Source: an uncultured Oscillospiraceae bacterium (GTDB taxonomy: Bacteria > Bacillota > Clostridia > Oscillospirales > Oscillospiraceae). Taken from it: a stretch of 24,280 nucleotides of DNA. Location: positions 1-24,280 of the forward strand of contig CAJULZ010000032.1 in the NCBI GenBank assembly GCA_910587205.1, written 5' to 3'. Position numbers and translations under genes: made by a program. The notes beneath the pieces were generated by a model, which saw only the letters and a program-made list of their open reading frames with translations, searched no databases and was not told where the DNA came from. Shown piece by piece: positions 6,210-13,412 of this stretch (its first letter is position 1; each line of letters begins with the position of its first letter).

Positions 6210-6950
6210 ATGAAACTACCGTTTTTCCCGGTCACAAGGCGAGAGGCTGAACGCCAGGGAATCCCATTTTCCTCTGCTGCAAACAAGAACGCCCCATTCC
6301 CCACCCAGCTAAGAGAGCTGAGAGAGAAAAGGGGCGTTTCGCAAGCGGTATTTGCAAAGGCGTTAGGAGTATCTAAGTCAACAGTAGGCCTGTGGGAAAC
6401 GGGGGACACTTTGCCGGACGCTAAATCGATACGCGATATCGCGGAATATTTCGAAGTCACGGCGGACTATCTTTTGGGGCTATCTACTGCGACACGAGGT
6501 GAATTCCACGATTTTGCCAGAGTTACACATTTTAACGTATCTACGATAGGGCAATTGACTTTTCATGCGGGAAGTTGTCGCAACGATAAGGGTGACAAAC
6601 GAAAAAGGCTTCCGTTTGAATATTTAATATGCACCAATGAATTTTCTGGAATTGTGGATTTACTTCGGGATTATTTAGATGTTTTTGCACATATTCGCGG
6701 GGAAGATCACAGCAAGGAGTATTTGCAAAAATATGTAACCCTGGATAGCATGGTTGACAATCTTTCAAATGGGAATTTCCATGTTATTTCATCTGCGCTT
6801 TTCTCGCAATCGTTAATAGCCCGGGCACAGCAACTGTTATGCGCTATGTTTGAATCCGCAAAGCAATTGTCAGAAAAAAATGGTGGCTGGAATCAGTATA
6901 TGCCGGATGAGACAAGGAGGGGGCACAATGCCAAGAAAGACCACACGTAA
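6210..6950 (+). CDS. cI-like XRE-family repressor with unrecognised C-terminal domain
   Basis: The 246-aa protein has a typical XRE/Cro-cI helix-turn-helix at residues 33-91 (Gln-Leu-Arg-Glu-Leu-Arg-Glu-Lys-Arg-Gly-Val-Ser-Gln... to Ala-Asp-Tyr-Leu-Leu-Gly-Leu). The 155-residue C-terminus is not a LexA/S24 peptidase: I see no Ser-Lys catalytic arrangement, so RecA-stimulated self-cleavage is not predicted. ATG 6210 follows GGGGGCG; about 30 residues precede the HTH, which is longer than usual. The coding DNA is clearly more A/T-rich than its neighbours, consistent with a different origin. Its end overlaps the integrase start by 23 bases, so the two are probably cotranscribed. Likely it keeps the leftward operon silent in the integrated state. 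Confidence 0.85.
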   Translation: MKLPFFPVTRREAERQGIPFSSAANKNAPFPTQLRELREKRGVSQAVFAKALGVSKSTVGLWETGDTLPDAKSIRDIAEYFEVTADYLLGLSTATRGEFHDFARVTHFNVSTIGQLTFHAGSCRNDKGDKRKRLPFEYLICTNEFSGIVDLLRDYLDVFAHIRGEDHSKEYLQKYVTLDSMVDNLSNGNFHVISSALFSQSLIARAQQLLCAMFESAKQLSEKNGGWNQYMPDETRRGHNAKKDHT

Positions 6951-8103
6951 CGCCCAGGGCGGCGGCACGATCCGGCAGCGCCCGGATGGACGATGGGAGG
7001 CCAGATTTACCTATACAGACGATTTAGGGCAAAAAAAGCGGGCCAGCGTTTACGCTGACACTCAAAAGGAATGCCGCCAAAAGCTGACCGCCGCATTGAA
7101 ATCCGTGGATGAGGGGAGTTATATCAAGACCCAACGATATACCGTATCCCAATGGCTTGACGAATGGTTGTCCACTTATTGCAAAGACCTAAAACCCGCC
7201 ACAGTCAGCGGGTATCGCTCCAAGATTGAAACGAGGATAAAGCCGTACATTGGAAACTCTACACTGTCCGCATTGACGAATGTGCAGATACAGAAATTCT
7301 ATAACAAGCTCCAAGCCGGGGACAAGGAGCGCGGCCCGCTTTCCCCAAAGTCTATCCAGTCGATCCACGGGATTTTGCACAAGGCTTTAGATCAAGCCGT
7401 ATCGGCCAGGGTTATCCACAGCAATCCGGCAGACCATATCAAGCTACCTAAAATCAAGCGTCCAGACCTTGCCCCCATCATGGACGATAATGTCAGCCGG
7501 TTCTTGGAGGCCATCAAGGGGGACCGCTTCGAGCGGGTTTTCATCGTTGACCTGTTTTCCGGGCTGAGGCAATCGGAGATTATCGGCTTGCGGTGGTCGG
7601 ACGTTGATTTGGAAACCGGGCTGCTTACGATCCGCCATCAAATCCAAAAGTCCTATAGTGACAGCGGATATGTTTTCCTCGATGAGACGAAAAACGGGAA
7701 GCAGCGTATTGTGGCAATTGCCCCCAGCATCGTCCGGGTTTTGAAAGCTCAAAGGGTGCAGCAGATGGAATGGAAGCTGGCGGCGGGGCCAGCATGGAGC
7801 AACCCGCTCGATCTTGTTTTTACGGATGAGCGTGGGGAACACCTGAAGCACCGCACGATCATCAACCACTTTAAAAAGATCGTTGCCTCTATCGGGCTGG
7901 AGAATACCAGGTTTCACGACTTGAGGCACAGCTATGCCGTCAACGCTTTACAGGCCGGGGACAGTGTGAAGGCCGTCCAGGAGCAGTTGGGCCACTACTC
8001 CAGCGCTTTCACGATGGACGTATATGCCGCCGTCTCCGACACCATGCGGAAGGATTCACAGAAGCGGATGGAGGGCCTGTTCAAGGCGGTTTCAGGCCTG
8101 TAA
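6928..8103 (+). CDS. Tyrosine recombinase (phage-type integrase)
   Basis: A 391-aa integrase with the normal three-part layout: an N-terminal arm-binding region with a Tyr/Phe-rich beta-sheet (about 11-65), a SAM-like core-binding domain (about 70-170) and a catalytic domain (about 180-385). Active-site residues are visible: Arg214 in Gly-Leu-Arg-Gln-Ser-Glu, a beta-hairpin Lys near 255-258, His330 and Arg333 in His-Asp-Leu-Arg-His, His356 in Leu-Gly-His, and nucleophile Tyr366. ATG 6928 is preceded by AAGGAGGGGG. It overlaps the repressor gene and ends 118 bp from the 3' end of ssrA, pointing at it, the standard arrangement for an element inserted at that site. Confidence 0.95.
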   Translation: MPRKTTRNAQGGGTIRQRPDGRWEARFTYTDDLGQKKRASVYADTQKECRQKLTAALKSVDEGSYIKTQRYTVSQWLDEWLSTYCKDLKPATVSGYRSKIETRIKPYIGNSTLSALTNVQIQKFYNKLQAGDKERGPLSPKSIQSIHGILHKALDQAVSARVIHSNPADHIKLPKIKRPDLAPIMDDNVSRFLEAIKGDRFERVFIVDLFSGLRQSEIIGLRWSDVDLETGLLTIRHQIQKSYSDSGYVFLDETKNGKQRIVAIAPSIVRVLKAQRVQQMEWKLAAGPAWSNPLDLVFTDERGEHLKHRTIINHFKKIVASIGLENTRFHDLRHSYAVNALQAGDSVKAVQEQLGHYSSAFTMDVYAAVSDTMRKDSQKRMEGLFKAVSGL

Positions 8104-8182
8104 GGGGTAAAATTTGGGGTCAAATCAAAAGCGCAGTTTCCCGATCGAAACATATTTTTCTGATATTTTCGCAAAACAAAGA

Positions 8183-8220
8183 AAAAGCCTGCGATTTTAT
8201 AACAATCACAGGCTTTTATC
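8183..8220. terminator. Bidirectional intrinsic terminator between integrase and ssrA
   Basis: AAAAGCCTG (8183-8191) pairs with 8209-8217, with further inner pairing of GATT with AATC. T-runs follow on both strands, so it can end integrase transcripts rightward and the tmRNA precursor leftward. Confidence 0.8.
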
Positions 8221-8221
8221 G

Positions 8222-8248
8222 TGGTGGAGGCGAGGGGAGTCGAACCCC
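8222..8248 (-). other. Probable attachment site (tmRNA 3' end, T-arm and acceptor)
   Basis: The tRNA-like end of ssrA (T-arm, acceptor strand and CCA) is the classic core site for tyrosine integrases, and the integrase gene ends just beside it. The matching direct repeat should lie beyond base 1; I found no second copy in the window, so the exact core is not determined. Confidence 0.45.
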
Positions 8249-8568
8249 TGTCCGAAAGCGCATCCACAGGAACCTCTCCGAGCGCAGGCGGTCGTTTACA
8301 TTCCCTTACTCAGCCGTGGGCCGTCACACTGCTGGGTTTGGTAGAGTCATCATGCGTGGCACGGTCAACTCTTTCCGTACGCACGGGCACCACTCAGATG
8401 ACGCCCCGGCCCGGCTCGTGGTCCTTCCGGGCGGGACGGCCGCGTTAAGCCGCGGCGAGAACTACGTTATCGTCGTTCTTTAATTTATAAGTTGCCCGTT
8501 TTATGGATGACAGGCGCATCCGCTCGCTATTCCTGCTTCAGTACCCCCGTCGAAACCAGTACGCCCCC
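8222..8568 (-). ncRNA. ssrA: Transfer-messenger RNA (tmRNA)
   Basis: This 347-nt gene rescues ribosomes stalled on broken mRNA. The 5' end GGGGGCG pairs with CGCCTCC before the 3' ACCA, giving a 7-bp acceptor stem with one G-U; the T-arm loop is TTCGACT, and the 5' side has the conserved TACTGGTTTCGACGGGG. The tag reading frame ends with TAA at 8445-8447. Reading back to a GCA resume codon (8493-8495) gives ATYKLKNDDNVVLAAA, 16 residues ending in the usual hydrophobic Ala-Ala degron; the resume codon is inferred. It lies downstream of smpB, its protein partner, and is intact despite the adjacent mobile element. Confidence 0.95.
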
Positions 8569-8782
8569 TCGTCGGCGCAAAGTCCATTCCGCTCGGGACG
8601 CCCTCACGGGCATCCCTTACTTCATTCCCTTGCGCCTCCTCTCCAACCGCGACCCGCTTCGCTGGGCTCGCGGTTGGCAGCGGCTGCGCCGCTGTTTACG
8701 GGAGAATTTTGTGGCCGGCTGCGCCGCCTGCCTTGATTTATTTTCACCCGTCAGGCTGCGCCCTCCGGGATGAAAAACTACG
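8569..8782 (-). other. Structured spacer between the prolyl isomerase gene and ssrA
   Basis: No gene seen. The spacer holds several hairpins: CCAACCGCGA paired with TCGCGGTTGG (about 8643-8677), CAGCGGC paired with GCCGCTG (about 8678-8694), GGGACGCCC paired with GGGCATCCC, and TTTTCATCCCG paired with CGGGTGAAAA just after the isomerase stop. GGCTGCGCC occurs three times. No convincing promoter lies directly upstream of the tmRNA 5' end, so tmRNA may come partly from a longer precursor. Confidence 0.5.
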
Positions 8783-9301
8783 TTATACCTTCTCCGGTGC
8801 GGGATAATCCACGCCCAGAGTGTCCACAGTGACCTTCTTCATCCGCTGATCCTGCTGGGGGCGGTCATTGTAGTCCCGCTTGGCCGACACAATGCCGTCC
8901 GCCGTGTCCATGCCCTCAATTACCTTGCCGAAAGCGGCATAGCCGCCGTCCAGATGGGGCGCGTCGTCCACCATGATGAAAAACTGGCTGCCCGCCGAAT
9001 CCGGGTCCATGGCGCGGGCCATGGACAGCACGCCCCTGGTGTGGGCCAGATCGTTCTGGAAACCGTTCTGGGCGAACTCGCCCTTGATGCAGTAGCCGGG
9101 GCCGCCCATGCCCACGCCTTGGGGGTCGCCCCCCTGGATCATGAAGCCGGGGATCACCCGGTGGAAGATCAGCCCGTCATAAAACCCGGACTTCGCCAGG
9201 GCGATGAAGTTGTTCACCGTGTTGGGCGCGACGTCGGGGTACAGCTCCGCTTTCATTGCGCCGCCGTTTTCCATTTCGATGGTGACAATAGGATTGCTCA
9301 T
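8783..9301 (-). CDS. ppiB: Cyclophilin-type peptidyl-prolyl cis-trans isomerase
   Basis: A 172-aa single-domain cyclophilin, without signal peptide and so cytoplasmic, that speeds cis-trans isomerisation of Xaa-Pro bonds. The signature runs through Phe-His-Arg-Val-Ile-Pro-Gly-Phe-Met-Ile-Gln-Gly-Gly-Asp, which includes the catalytic Arg, and then Ser-Gln-Phe-Phe-Ile and a later Ala-Ala-Phe-Gly-Lys-Val. ATG 9301 is best placed relative to AGGAGAGGG; an ATG at 9310 sits too close to it. It lies 22 bases after smpB on the same strand, so they are probably cotranscribed. The symbol follows the Bacillus cytoplasmic enzyme; orthology is not proven here. Confidence 0.92.
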   Translation of the reverse strand: MSNPIVTIEMENGGAMKAELYPDVAPNTVNNFIALAKSGFYDGLIFHRVIPGFMIQGGDPQGVGMGGPGYCIKGEFAQNGFQNDLAHTRGVLSMARAMDPDSAGSQFFIMVDDAPHLDGGYAAFGKVIEGMDTADGIVSAKRDYNDRPQQDQRMKKVTVDTLGVDYPAPEKV

Positions 9302-9323
9302 GTTTACCATCCCTCTCCTTTTC

Positions 9324-9785
9324 TCAGTACCGGGACCGCATGGCCCGGTCGATCTCCCGCTTGGCGTCCCGCTGGGCGGCGGCCTCCCGTTTGTCATACA
9401 GCTTCTTGCCCTTGGCCAGCGCCAACTCCACCTTCACCCGGGGGCCGGAGAAGTACAGTGACAAGGGGATCAGTGAATAGCCGTCCTGTTGCACCTTGGC
9501 CTGAAGCTTGCGGATCTCCCGGCGGTGGAGCAGCAGCTTCCGGGTGCGCCGGGGGTCCTTGTTGAAGATGTTCCCCTTCTCATACGGGGAGATGTGCATC
9601 CCGTACAAAAACATCTCCCCGTCCTTCACCGCGCAGAAGGAATCCCGCAGGTTGACGGCGCCCAGGCGGATGGATTTGACCTCGGTTCCCGCCAGCTCGA
9701 TGCCCGCCTCGTATTTGTCTTCAATAAAATAGTCGTGGAACGCCTTCCGGTTGGAGGCGACCTGCTTGGTGGACTGCTTTGCCAT
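9324..9785 (-). CDS. smpB: SsrA-binding protein SmpB
   Basis: SmpB binds the tRNA-like end of tmRNA and delivers it to stalled ribosomes. The 153-aa product is full length and carries the family signatures: Asn-Arg-Lys-Ala-Phe-His-Asp-Tyr near the start, Gly-Ile-Glu-Leu-Ala-Gly-Thr-Glu-Val-Lys-Ser-Ile-Arg, Asn-Leu-Arg-Asp-Ser-Phe, and the basic C-terminal tail with Gly-Lys-Lys-Leu-Tyr-Asp-Lys-Arg that enters the mRNA channel. ATG 9785 follows AAGGAGGGACGCC. It is the first gene of the leftward smpB-isomerase-ssrA set. Confidence 0.97.
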   Translation of the reverse strand: MAKQSTKQVASNRKAFHDYFIEDKYEAGIELAGTEVKSIRLGAVNLRDSFCAVKDGEMFLYGMHISPYEKGNIFNKDPRRTRKLLLHRREIRKLQAKVQQDGYSLIPLSLYFSGPRVKVELALAKGKKLYDKREAAAQRDAKREIDRAMRSRY

Positions 9786-9819
9786 CCGGCGTCCCTCCTT
9801 GATGCGTTGGTAGTACCAT

Positions 9820-9848
9820 AGCATACCACGCCGTCCCCCTAAATGCAA
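9820..9848 (-). promoter_or_regulatory. Predicted sigma-A promoter of smpB
   Basis: Minus strand TTGCAT (9843-9848), a 17-bp spacer and TATGCT (9820-9825), about 27 bp before the likely ribosome site. Confidence 0.65.
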
Positions 9849-9906
9849 GGGGAAATCGTCCCCCGCAATATTACAATTATATTACGGTGAGTTCAAAAAT
9901 CCGCTC

Positions 9907-9935
9907 TTGTTTTTATAGGGGGAATAGCATATAAT
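9907..9935 (+). promoter_or_regulatory. Predicted sigma-A promoter of murI
   Basis: TTGTTT (9907-9912), a 17-bp spacer and a perfect TATAAT (9930-9935) in a locally A/T-rich stretch, giving a leader of about 75 nt before murI. Confidence 0.7.
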
Positions 9936-10015
9936 ATCAGAGCTTTCACAGGAAGCGCGCGGATAAGCACGGGGGAATCCACGTATGACAATATCGCAAT
10001 GGGGGGAGGACGCAT

Positions 10016-10831
10016 ATGGATACACGGCCCATCGGCGTGTTCGACTCCGGCGTGGGAGGGCTCACCGCCCTGCGGGAGCTGGCCCGGATTATGCCGGACG
10101 AGGATCTGGTCTACTTTGGCGACACGGGCCGGGTGCCCTATGGCGGGCGCTCCCGGGAGGTCATCATCAGATACGCCCGGCAGGATATGGCCTTCCTGCG
10201 TACGTTCAACCCCAAGGCCATCGTCATTGCCTGCGGTACCGTATCCACCACCGCGCTGGATGTGCTTCGGGAGGAGAACGGGGTTCCCATTTTCGGCGTG
10301 GTGGAGCCCGCCGTGGCCGCCGCCGCCCAGATTACAAAAAACAGCCGGGTGGGCCTCATCGGCACCAAGGCGTCCATCCGCTCCGGGGCCTATGAGCGGG
10401 CGCTGGGCGCGCTGCGCCCCGGCATTGCCGTTACCGCACAGGCCTGCCCCCTGCTGGTTCCGATGGTGGAGAATGGGCGCTGCCGCCCCGGGGATATCGT
10501 GGCGGAGACTATGGCGGCGGAGTACTTAGCCCCCGTGAAAGCGGCGGGAGTGGACGCCCTGATTCTGGGCTGCACCCATTACCCCCTGTTGAAGGAGGTC
10601 ATCGGCGGATACATGGGGACGGACGTCGCCCTGGTGGACGTGGGCGAGCAGTGCGCCCGGTGGGTGAAGAAGCAGCTGGAATGGGACGGCCTGCGCAATG
10701 GGCGGCCCGGCGCGGGGCGGCACCGCTATTACGTGAGCGACAGCACTGAGGATTTTTCCGCCCTGGCCTCCGTTTTTCTCGGTGAGGACGTGGCAGGGGA
10801 CGTGGAGCAGATCGACATCACCGCCTATTAA
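10016..10831 (+). CDS. murI: Glutamate racemase
   Basis: This 271-aa cytoplasmic enzyme converts L-glutamate to D-glutamate for peptidoglycan. Expected motifs are present: Asp10-Ser11-Gly-Val-Gly-Gly at the start, Pro41-Tyr-Gly, the first catalytic Cys73, and the second, Cys186, in Leu-Gly-Cys-Thr-His-Tyr-Pro-Leu. One departure is visible: the first cysteine motif reads Ala-Cys-Gly-Thr rather than the usual Ala-Cys-Asn-Thr, so Asn is replaced by Gly74. ATG 10016 is preceded by GGGGGGAGGA. It shares a transcription unit with the DUF1934 gene 35 bp downstream. Confidence 0.95.
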   Translation: MDTRPIGVFDSGVGGLTALRELARIMPDEDLVYFGDTGRVPYGGRSREVIIRYARQDMAFLRTFNPKAIVIACGTVSTTALDVLREENGVPIFGVVEPAVAAAAQITKNSRVGLIGTKASIRSGAYERALGALRPGIAVTAQACPLLVPMVENGRCRPGDIVAETMAAEYLAPVKAAGVDALILGCTHYPLLKEVIGGYMGTDVALVDVGEQCARWVKKQLEWDGLRNGRPGAGRHRYYVSDSTEDFSALASVFLGEDVAGDVEQIDITAY

Positions 10832-10866
10832 ATCAGGCGCGGAAACAGCGGATCGTGAGGAAAACC

Positions 10867-11307
10867 ATGACAGATAACGTAATTATATCCATTAAGGGCA
10901 AGCAGCTATACGCGGAGGGCAGCCCGGAGGAGATGGAGCTTGTGACCGCGGGCACCTTGAAGCGGGACGGTGCGGGGGGTTACACCGTTTCTTACCAGGA
11001 GACGGAGCTCACCGGACTGGAGGGGACCACCACCCGGCTGTATATCCGGGACGGGCAGGTGACCCTGCTGCGGGAGGGGAGCATCAACTCCCAGATGGTG
11101 TTCGAGGAGGGCAGGCGGCACCTGTCCATGTATGAGACGCCCTACGGCGCGCTGTCCATCGGGGTGAACACCAGGCGGATGCGCTCCACCCTGGGTGAGG
11201 CGGGGGGCGATTTGGAGATCGACTACGCCATCGAAATCGACAACCTGATCGCGGGGCAGAACCTGTTCCGCATGAACGTGAAGAAAAACCCGGCGCTGAA
11301 GCAGTGA
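10867..11307 (+). CDS. DUF1934 family protein (YwiB-like beta-barrel)
   Basis: A 146-aa protein matching the DUF1934 pattern: alternating strands with Ile-Ser-Ile-Lys-Gly-Lys-Gln near the start, a Tyr-Gln-Glu-Thr-Glu-Leu-Thr-Gly-Leu-Glu-Gly-Thr segment, and a central Tyr-Glu-Thr-Pro-Tyr-Gly. Family members fold as a lipocalin-like barrel and their role is not established. ATG 10867 was chosen because GAGGA lies seven bases upstream; a GTG at 10855 lacks a ribosome site. It follows murI in the same direction. Confidence 0.85.
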   Translation: MTDNVIISIKGKQLYAEGSPEEMELVTAGTLKRDGAGGYTVSYQETELTGLEGTTTRLYIRDGQVTLLREGSINSQMVFEEGRRHLSMYETPYGALSIGVNTRRMRSTLGEAGGDLEIDYAIEIDNLIAGQNLFRMNVKKNPALKQ

Positions 11308-11337
11308 GCGGGCCGGGAAATTTTTCGCAATAGGGGG

Positions 11338-11366
11338 TTGCAATCCCGGGTAAGGCGTGGTAAAAT
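11338..11366 (+). promoter_or_regulatory. Predicted sigma-A promoter of the rimP-nusA-infB operon
   Basis: TTGCAA (11338-11343), a 17-bp spacer and TAAAAT (11361-11366). Transcription would start near 11373, giving a leader of about 70 nt. Confidence 0.75.
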
Positions 11367-11390
11367 ACGAATGCATGAAAGGTAGGGTAA

Positions 11391-11421
11391 GAGTGAGGCG
11401 CGCGCCTCACTCTTTCTTCTT
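11391..11421 (+). terminator. Leader palindrome with weak T-tract, possible attenuator of the nusA operon
   Basis: A perfect 22-bp palindrome (11391-11412, arms GAGTGAGGCGC) is followed by TTTCTTCTT. It lies downstream of the operon promoter and upstream of the rimP ribosome site, so it can stop leader transcripts; it could also end read-through from the DUF1934 gene. The T-tract is interrupted by C residues, as expected for a factor-assisted terminator. Confidence 0.65.
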
Positions 11422-11442
11422 GGACAAAGGAGCTGACGCCAA

Positions 11443-11886
11443 ATGGCAAAGGTGACCGACGTGGTTGCCGCCTTGGCCCTGCCCGTTGTGGAGCAGGCGG
11501 GCTGCACCTTGTGGGATGTGGAATATGTCAAGGAGGCGGGGGAATGGTTCCTCCGGGTCTACATTGACCGGGAGGGCGGCGTGGACATCGACTGCTGCGA
11601 GGCGGTTTCCCGTCCGCTGTCCGACTTGTTGGACGAGGCCGACCCCATCCAGGGGGGCTATACCTTTGAGGTGTCCTCCGCGGGGCTGGACCGGGTACTG
11701 CGCACCCCGGCGCACTTTGCCCAGTGCATGGGGCGGAAGGTGGACGTAAAGCTATACCACCCCGTGGACGGGCGCAAAGGGACGGCTGGGATGCTCACCG
11801 GCTATGAGGACGGCGCCGTCCTCGTGGACGGCGTTCGCTTTGAGAAGAAAGACGTGGCCCAGGTCCGGCTGCACGTCGAGTTTTAA
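11443..11886 (+). CDS. rimP: Ribosome maturation factor RimP
   Basis: RimP helps assemble the 30S subunit. The 147-aa product is of normal length, with the N-terminal alpha/beta domain (Leu-Trp-Asp-Val-Glu-Tyr-Val-Lys and Leu-Arg-Val-Tyr-Ile-Asp), the conserved Glu-Val-Ser-Ser-Ala-Gly-Leu-Asp-Arg-Val-Leu loop, and a C-terminal SH3-like barrel. AAAGGAG lies upstream of ATG 11443. It heads the operon and is followed after 14 bases by nusA, the universal order. Confidence 0.95.
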   Translation: MAKVTDVVAALALPVVEQAGCTLWDVEYVKEAGEWFLRVYIDREGGVDIDCCEAVSRPLSDLLDEADPIQGGYTFEVSSAGLDRVLRTPAHFAQCMGRKVDVKLYHPVDGRKGTAGMLTGYEDGAVLVDGVRFEKKDVAQVRLHVEF

Positions 11887-11900
11887 GGAGTAGATCGAAC

Positions 11901-13073
11901 ATGGCCAAGAAAAAGAACGCTGCAAAGAGCACGGAGCTGGACGTCAAGGAATTTTTCGCCGCCATCTCCGATATCGAAAAAGAAAAGGGCATCCCCAAGA
12001 GCTATATGCTGGAGAAGATCACCCAGGCGCTGGTGGCGGCCTATAAGAAGGACCATGAGAACATCACCGACAACGTGGTGGTGGACGCCAACGAGGAAAA
12101 GGGCGAGGTCCGGATGTTCGTCAAGAAGGACGTGGTGGAGGCCGTGGACAACCCCCATACGGAGATCAGCCTGGAGGACGCCCAGAAGGCCCTCCCCAGG
12201 GCCCAGCTGGGGGATGTGCTGCGCATTGAGATCAAGCCCAAAAACTTTGGCCGAATCGCTGCCCAGACCGCGCGGCAGGTTATCATCCAGGGGATGCGGG
12301 AGGCGGAGCGGGGGATGATCTTCGCTGAGTTCTCGGCCAAGCAGCACGAAATTTTGACCGGCACCGTCACCCGGGTGGACGAGCGCAGCGGCTCGGTGGC
12401 CATCCGGCTCACCTCGGGCTCCGAGTTCACCGACGCCTTCCTGTCCGCCGGCGAGCAGGTGAAGGGCGAGGTGATCCGCGAGGGCGACCGGGTGCGGGTC
12501 TATGTGGTGGACGTGCGCGAGGCCAGCCGCGGGCCCCAGGTGCTCATATCCCGCACCCACCCGGGGCTGGTGAAGCGGCTGTTTGAGCTGGAAGTGCCTG
12601 AGATCTATGACGGTACGGTGGAAGTGAAGTCGGTGGCCCGGGAGGCGGGCAGCCGTACCAAGCTGGCAGTGTGGAGCGCGGACGAGAACGTGGACCCCAT
12701 CGGCGCATGCGTCGGTCCCCGGGGCCAGCGGGTGAACGCTGTGGTAGAGGAGCTGCGGGGCGAGAAGGTGGATATCATCAAGTGGTCCGACGACCCGGGG
12801 CAGTATGTGGCCGCGGCCCTGGCCCCCGCCGATGTCATCAGCGTGGTGGAGCTGGAGGAGGGCAAGAGCTGCCGGGTGGTGGTGCCTGACGACCAGCTGT
12901 CCCTGGCCATCGGCAAGGAGGGGCAGAATGCCCGGCTTGCCGCCCGTTTGACGGGCTTTAAGATTGACATCCGTCCGGCCAGCGCTCCGGAGCCCCTTGA
13001 CGAGGAGGCTGCGGAGGAAGCGCCCGAGGCGGATGAGGAAGATATTGAGGTAAGGGAAGAATACCGCCTGTAG
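11901..13073 (+). CDS. nusA: Transcription termination/antitermination factor NusA
   Basis: NusA binds RNA polymerase and modulates pausing and termination. The 390-aa protein has the N-terminal polymerase-binding domain (1 to about 130), an S1 domain (about 148-215), KH1 (about 236-298, with Gly-Pro-Arg-Gly-Gln-Arg) and KH2 (about 313-362, with Ile-Gly-Lys-Glu-Gly-Gln-Asn). It lacks the C-terminal acidic repeats of proteobacterial NusA, as is normal in Firmicutes, but ends in a short Glu/Asp-rich tail. A ribosome site AAGGAG precedes ATG 11901. It may act on the palindromic leader of its own operon. Confidence 0.97.
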   Translation: MAKKKNAAKSTELDVKEFFAAISDIEKEKGIPKSYMLEKITQALVAAYKKDHENITDNVVVDANEEKGEVRMFVKKDVVEAVDNPHTEISLEDAQKALPRAQLGDVLRIEIKPKNFGRIAAQTARQVIIQGMREAERGMIFAEFSAKQHEILTGTVTRVDERSGSVAIRLTSGSEFTDAFLSAGEQVKGEVIREGDRVRVYVVDVREASRGPQVLISRTHPGLVKRLFELEVPEIYDGTVEVKSVAREAGSRTKLAVWSADENVDPIGACVGPRGQRVNAVVEELRGEKVDIIKWSDDPGQYVAAALAPADVISVVELEEGKSCRVVVPDDQLSLAIGKEGQNARLAARLTGFKIDIRPASAPEPLDEEAAEEAPEADEEDIEVREEYRL

Positions 13074-13136
13074 GGGCGCACAATATGCGCTATGCGCTCC
13101 TGCGTGCCGATAAATGGAAAGGGGGAGGAGAACACC

Positions 13137-13412
13137 GTGCCCAAAAAGATACCCATGCGGCAATGCCTTGGCTGCCGGGAAATGAAGCCCAAGCCGGAGC
13201 TGATCCGGGTGGTGCGCTCCCCTGACGGCGGATTGTCGCTGGATTTCCGGGGAAAGAAGCCGGGCCGGGGGGCCTACCTATGTCCCAGCCCCGCCTGCCT
13301 CGCCCGGGCGAAAAAGGGCCGGGCCATTGAGCGGGCCCTGTCCGCCCAGGTGTCCCCGGAGGTGTGGGAGGGCCTGGAGGCTCAGATGAAGGCGGGTGAT
13401 GGCGGTGACTGA
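13137..13412 (+). CDS. rnpM: YlxR-family RNA-binding protein (RnpM)
   Basis: A 91-aa protein of the YlxR family, described as a modulator of RNase P. It shows the family hallmarks: Arg-Gln-Cys-Leu-Gly-Cys-Arg near the start, Leu-Ile-Arg-Val-Val, Gly-Arg-Gly-Ala-Tyr-Leu-Cys, and a later Cys within a basic region. GTG 13137 is preceded by GGGGGAGGAG. It lies between nusA and the L7Ae-like gene as in Bacillus, and overlaps the latter by 14 bases. Confidence 0.92.
   Translation: MPKKIPMRQCLGCREMKPKPELIRVVRSPDGGLSLDFRGKKPGRGAYLCPSPACLARAKKGRAIERALSAQVSPEVWEGLEAQMKAGDGGD

Noticed and set aside
8460..8786. AACTACGTTAT occurring in both ssrA (8460) and the isomerase 3' end (8776) as an att-type repeat
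   Set aside because: An 11-bp match is expected by chance in a window of this size, and no element lies between the copies.
11883..13163. A 426-aa open frame antisense to nusA
   Set aside because: A GC-driven shadow of nusA with no domain or ribosome site.
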